This document shows positions 63,926 through 64,000 of a stretch of DNA of 64,000 nt, in pieces. The DNA is from Flavobacterium panacagri (GTDB lineage: Bacteria; Bacteroidota; Bacteroidia; Flavobacteriales; Flavobacteriaceae): contig NZ_CP119766.1 in NCBI RefSeq assembly GCF_030378165.1, positions 1,612,001-1,676,000 of the forward strand. Direction: 5' to 3'. Under the pieces are notes generated by a model. The model was not told the origin of the DNA. It did no database searches and worked only from the letters and a program-made list of their open reading frames with translations. Position 1 is the first letter of the stretch; every line of letters starts with the position of its first letter. Made by a program: the position numbers and the translations under genes.

Positions 63926-64000
63926 ATGAACTTAAAAAAGTGTACAGGACTATTTTTAGCGTTCCTATTATTGGTTTCCAATATTGGGTTTGCTCTTGAT
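63926..64000 (+). CDS. Start of a small secreted protein, cut by the window edge
   Basis: Only 25 codons are visible. They encode a signal peptide (NLKKCTGLFLAFLLLVSNIGFALD). A TAGTTTTG -7-like element lies just upstream (63914-63921), so it may be transcribed apart from xrtF. Too little is seen to name it. Confidence 0.55.
   Translation, partial: MNLKKCTGLFLAFLLLVSNIGFALD

Overview
The window looks like chromosomal DNA of a Flavobacterium-type member of the Bacteroidetes (Flavobacteriaceae). Supporting signs are the AT-rich composition, a starch utilization (Sus) locus with SusC/SusD, a type IX secretion C-terminal sorting domain, a short (287 aa) primary sigma factor, promoters fitting the Bacteroidetes TTG/TAnnTTTG pattern, the class II HMG-CoA reductase/GYDIA kinase pair and an exosortase F module. 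I see no phage, insertion sequence, CRISPR array or rRNA.

Layout. 1-17731: starch/maltose locus. A leftward operon carries a sugar MFS carrier, beta-phosphoglucomutase, GH65 maltose phosphorylase and SusB (GH97), with an esterase and a GH13 enzyme (cut by the window edge) beyond it. A LacI-type regulator follows, then a rightward susC-susD-susE-like operon and a large secreted alpha-amylase. The amylase cuts starch outside the cell, SusCD/E bind and import the oligosaccharides, periplasmic enzymes trim them, and maltose is split by phosphorolysis inside. 17832-20512: an MHS-type carrier with a small membrane partner, an orphan secreted protein and tRNA-Phe. 20616-26844: rightward envelope block (coaX, an outer-membrane barrel protein, lptC, a CNNM/CBS protein, ppiD-like). 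27123-29905: an orphan protein and the mevalonate pair. 30088-37355: peptide use (DPP-IV, two POT carriers) and three tandem thioredoxin-fold proteins, two of which have lost the active-site cysteines. 37360-42155: leftward surE, small membrane protein, lpxB, NlpC/P60 and comEC. 42369-47351: Prc-like protease, nuclease, rpe, an inverted-repeat region and rpoD. 47496-54021: a tight four-gene leftward operon (secreted orphan, STN-TonB receptor, DUF4249 lipoprotein, MG2/plug protein). 54163-57782: an HTH regulator divergent from a surface-repeat protein, a CDP-alcohol phosphotransferase-like protein and a fatty acid desaturase, with paired operator-like palindromes between. 57854-60422: pnp and rpsO. 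60595-62344: two YwqK/MORN-repeat paralogues, one ending in a TonB domain. 62378-64000: free methionine sulfoxide reductase, XrtF exosortase, its partner protein and the start of one more secreted protein.

The most interesting candidates for undescribed biology are the HTH/desaturase/CDP-alcohol cassette with its divergent control region (54163-57782), the four-gene TonB/DUF4249/MG2 operon (47496-54021), and the cysteine-less thioredoxin paralogues with a shared leader motif (36174-37355). All function calls rest on reading motifs by eye; no database search was possible.
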